64,000 bases of DNA, from contig NC_135356.1 of NCBI RefSeq assembly GCF_051622035.1, forward strand, positions 18,279,685-18,343,684, written 5' to 3'. The notes beneath the pieces were generated by a model. The model had not been told where the DNA came from. It ran no database searches and was given only the letters and a program-made list of their open reading frames with translations. Made by a program: the position numbers and the translations under genes. The DNA comes from Arctopsyche grandis. Taxonomy: Eukaryota; Arthropoda; Insecta; Trichoptera; Hydropsychidae. Of the stretch, positions 61,759 to 64,000 are shown piece by piece (the stretch's first letter is position 1; each line of letters begins with the position of its first letter).

Positions 61759-64000
61759 GTGTGTGTATGTATATCACAATGAGAAAGTAATTCTAAGAGA
61801 CTCGTAAATAGCAAATGAAAATATTTATTGAATTTGTAAACATACAAAAATAATATAATTAATATCACATTAAAAAAAAGATGTATTCTTTTATAGTAAA
61901 ATAATAAGTTAAATTAATATCAATGTAAAGCAGCAACAATCACAATCCAGATAAAGCTTTTATATTTTATTTGACTTATAATATATCCTAACCTCTTTTG
62001 GTGAGTATAGACTCGTATATCTAAATCATTATTAGACGACGACACTCGGAAACAACACTTTCATCAAAAGTACTCGTAACAAAGACGTAACATAATAAAT
62101 GGAAAATTATATAGAAACCATATACGATCGTTAGATAAACATGGCATCGTGTGAACTAAAATAAAGTTAAAATATACATATCACCAACAAAAATTCGATT
62201 AAAGCGAAAAAATTACAAGAATTCATATACGGAACAAAAATCAATTCTAGCTAAATCTTCACACGACTTTCATTGTCGTCATGTATCAGGCACTCCAAAA
62301 TCGCGTAACGCATTACACATTTAACTAAAATTGTAATAATAAATGGGTATTGTATTATATAGAGTTACATGTATGTAATAATATATATATATATATAAGT
62401 AATACTGTATTTGCGCGAAAATTATTATATTTCACTATGACTAAATTTAAAATGCATGATATAGCAGCGCGTGTATCAAAACAAAGTACATGTATGAATG
62501 CAACATGGTGTCCGCAACCCTTTTTTTCGCAAGGCACACGAAATATACAATACGATGAGTTTGCCAATGGTGCCCTCACTTTTCTCACGTCAACTGAACA
62601 ATGTGCATACATATAGAGTTAATGATATTACACGTATATAATATTAATATCGAGAAAAAGAAATGTGACAAACACGTTGCGGACCACCGACACAAAGAGG
62701 CCTTGAATTAACAAAACAATCAAATACATATTTACATATCACATTACATATTAGTTTTGATACATTATTTTCATAACAATTAAAATGATCAATAGCTGTG
62801 TTTATAAAATGGTTAAATATTCAATGAAAATTCATTTCATATTACGGAATACTACTTCATTACATGTTTTAAACGATAAGTGATGAATGTTCTCCAATCA
62901 AGAATAGGCAAGTAGGAAAGGTTGTCCGAATTAAATGAATGTAAATTTTTGAAAGGTTGTTTTAAACGGAATTAAATACGGTAGATATAAACGAAGGAAC
63001 ATTGCTCTGTGTCGCCAAAAAAGCGAAATACAACTAGGATTATTTAATTGTTTAACTACGTTAATGAATGTCGTAAATATTATATGTATGTATAACATGT
63101 AAGCACAATATGTAGTACTGTCAAATTATTTTTAATAAAACTAACTGGTTATGTGGAAACAAACGGAGTACATAATTCAACAATCAGTGAAAAATTTTGA
63201 GTATTCGACTTTTGGGTCTTACAAAAATTATTTTTCAAAAATATGGCGCCTTAAATTTTGACAATCTTTATTCTTTTTTAAGGATTCACATTCAATTGTC
63301 TAATTTTCTAACCGTTTAAAATGCCTCCTTTTTTGTACTACATGGACACAATTCAACATGGAAATTAAGGAAATAACATATACACAGTATTATTATTATA
63401 CAAATTATGTAATAACACAAAAAGTGTATTATCTAGATATAGCACTACAAAAAACTAGTTGAATAAATAGATTGAGATTTTTTTTAGAGTTGTATAAAAA
63501 TATTACTTTTAGTTACAGTTACTTTTCATATACAACTGATAATATTGTCACAGTGGCGCAGCTTAACTTTACAAGCAAGGACACTGAAAGATGGCGTTGA
63601 AATTCTGCAACAATAATCATGCGCAAAATAAAAATATACGTCAAAATAAAAACCACACCACTGACACCACATGAAATCAATCAAAATTTATTTAGTGATC
63701 AAGCTGTATGTATTGGAATATTAAATTGAAAATTGTTAATAATATAGTTCTAACATATCAAGATATTTATAATATAATAAAAGGAATTATATTACATGCA
63801 TTATAGAAATATTAAGTATGTAGTCCATAGCTTTTCAATTTTAAAGCTATTGGATATATTCTTACACAATTAATCTTAACAAAAAAGTCGTATAATATAA
63901 AAGTCTATCGATAAAAAGTGTCCATTAAATTGATTATGACATTTTTTTATAAATTAATATACATATTATAACAAAAATTAAAATAATAAACTATCAAACA
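61543..64000. other. 3' flank of the SLC5 gene, gene-free
   Basis: AATAAA overlaps the stop codon (61538-61543), with further AT-rich candidates downstream, so the 3' end is uncertain. A compound (CA)n(TA)n(TG)n microsatellite occupies about 61671-61766. Short frames at 62350-62616 on both strands are not recognised. An isolated hAT-like CAGTGGCGCAGC is at 63551. No gene. Confidence 0.5.
61671..61766. repeat. Compound (CA)n(TA)n(TG)n microsatellite
   Basis: CA repeats, about 55 bp of AT repeats, then TG repeats: a nearly self-complementary tract that keeps low-complexity frames open on both strands. Confidence 0.95.

Noticed and set aside
61582..61868. Frames over the (CA)n(TA)n(TG)n tract
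   Set aside because: Low-complexity microsatellite translation.
63551..63575. hAT-like CAGTGGCGCAGC end
   Set aside because: No partner end or target duplication in the window.

Overview
The window is AT-rich, intron-rich animal DNA that looks like an insect genome. The reasons are short spliced genes with GT..AG introns, a 13-exon SLC5-type transporter gene, two small His/Val/Pro-rich secreted proteins of insect cuticle-like composition, and many insect-type transposons (BEL/Pao, RTE, hAT, TTAA-target and Helitron-like elements). I cannot name the order or species. No rRNA, intact tRNA, CRISPR or prokaryotic feature was seen.

Layout. 1-4.7 kb: decayed LINE pieces and a small secreted-protein gene (2508-4692). 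4.7-21 kb: mostly gene-free AT-rich DNA with RTE fragments, a TTAA-ended MITE (10905-11438), a tRNA-derived SINE (about 14990-15275), hAT-like debris, a small Helitron-like element (17564-17871) and a repeat built of ~143 bp 'ACTTCCGG' modules (18931-19745). 21.26-29.28 kb: an apparently intact BEL/Pao LTR retrotransposon on the minus strand, with a 1753-residue polyprotein, 229 bp LTRs differing at about 3 bases, and a GCATC target duplication. 30.63-32.88 kb: a strongly GC-rich island made of minisatellites, lying inside a larger member of the same Helitron-like family. 37.4-41.5 kb: a third member of that family, split by a full-length RTE retrotransposon with an intact 985-residue ORF. 44.7-45.2 kb: the second copy of the TTAA-ended MITE. 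46.1-48.5 kb: the second small secreted-protein gene, with three back-to-back MITEs in its first intron. 51.8-61.5 kb: the SLC5 transporter gene (629 aa by my splice model), whose introns hold a three-level nested transposon, a hAT MITE with a perfect 8 bp target duplication and an integrase pseudogene.

Host genes. Only three host protein genes are supported. The two small secreted-protein genes share architecture (18 nt first coding exon, phase-0 then phase-2 introns, signal peptide split across exons 1-2, H-V-P-rich exon 3) and look like members of one family. The transporter is a plasma-membrane sodium symporter of the SMVT/SMCT branch. Nothing in the sequence ties the three into one pathway.

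The least expected structure is the Helitron-like family with the GC-rich island. Three copies share both ends but have completely different interiors. In one, the GCGAAGC core of the terminal sequence reappears about 26 times as a GGGCGAAGCCC hairpin. Splice models, element boundaries and target duplications were all read by eye.
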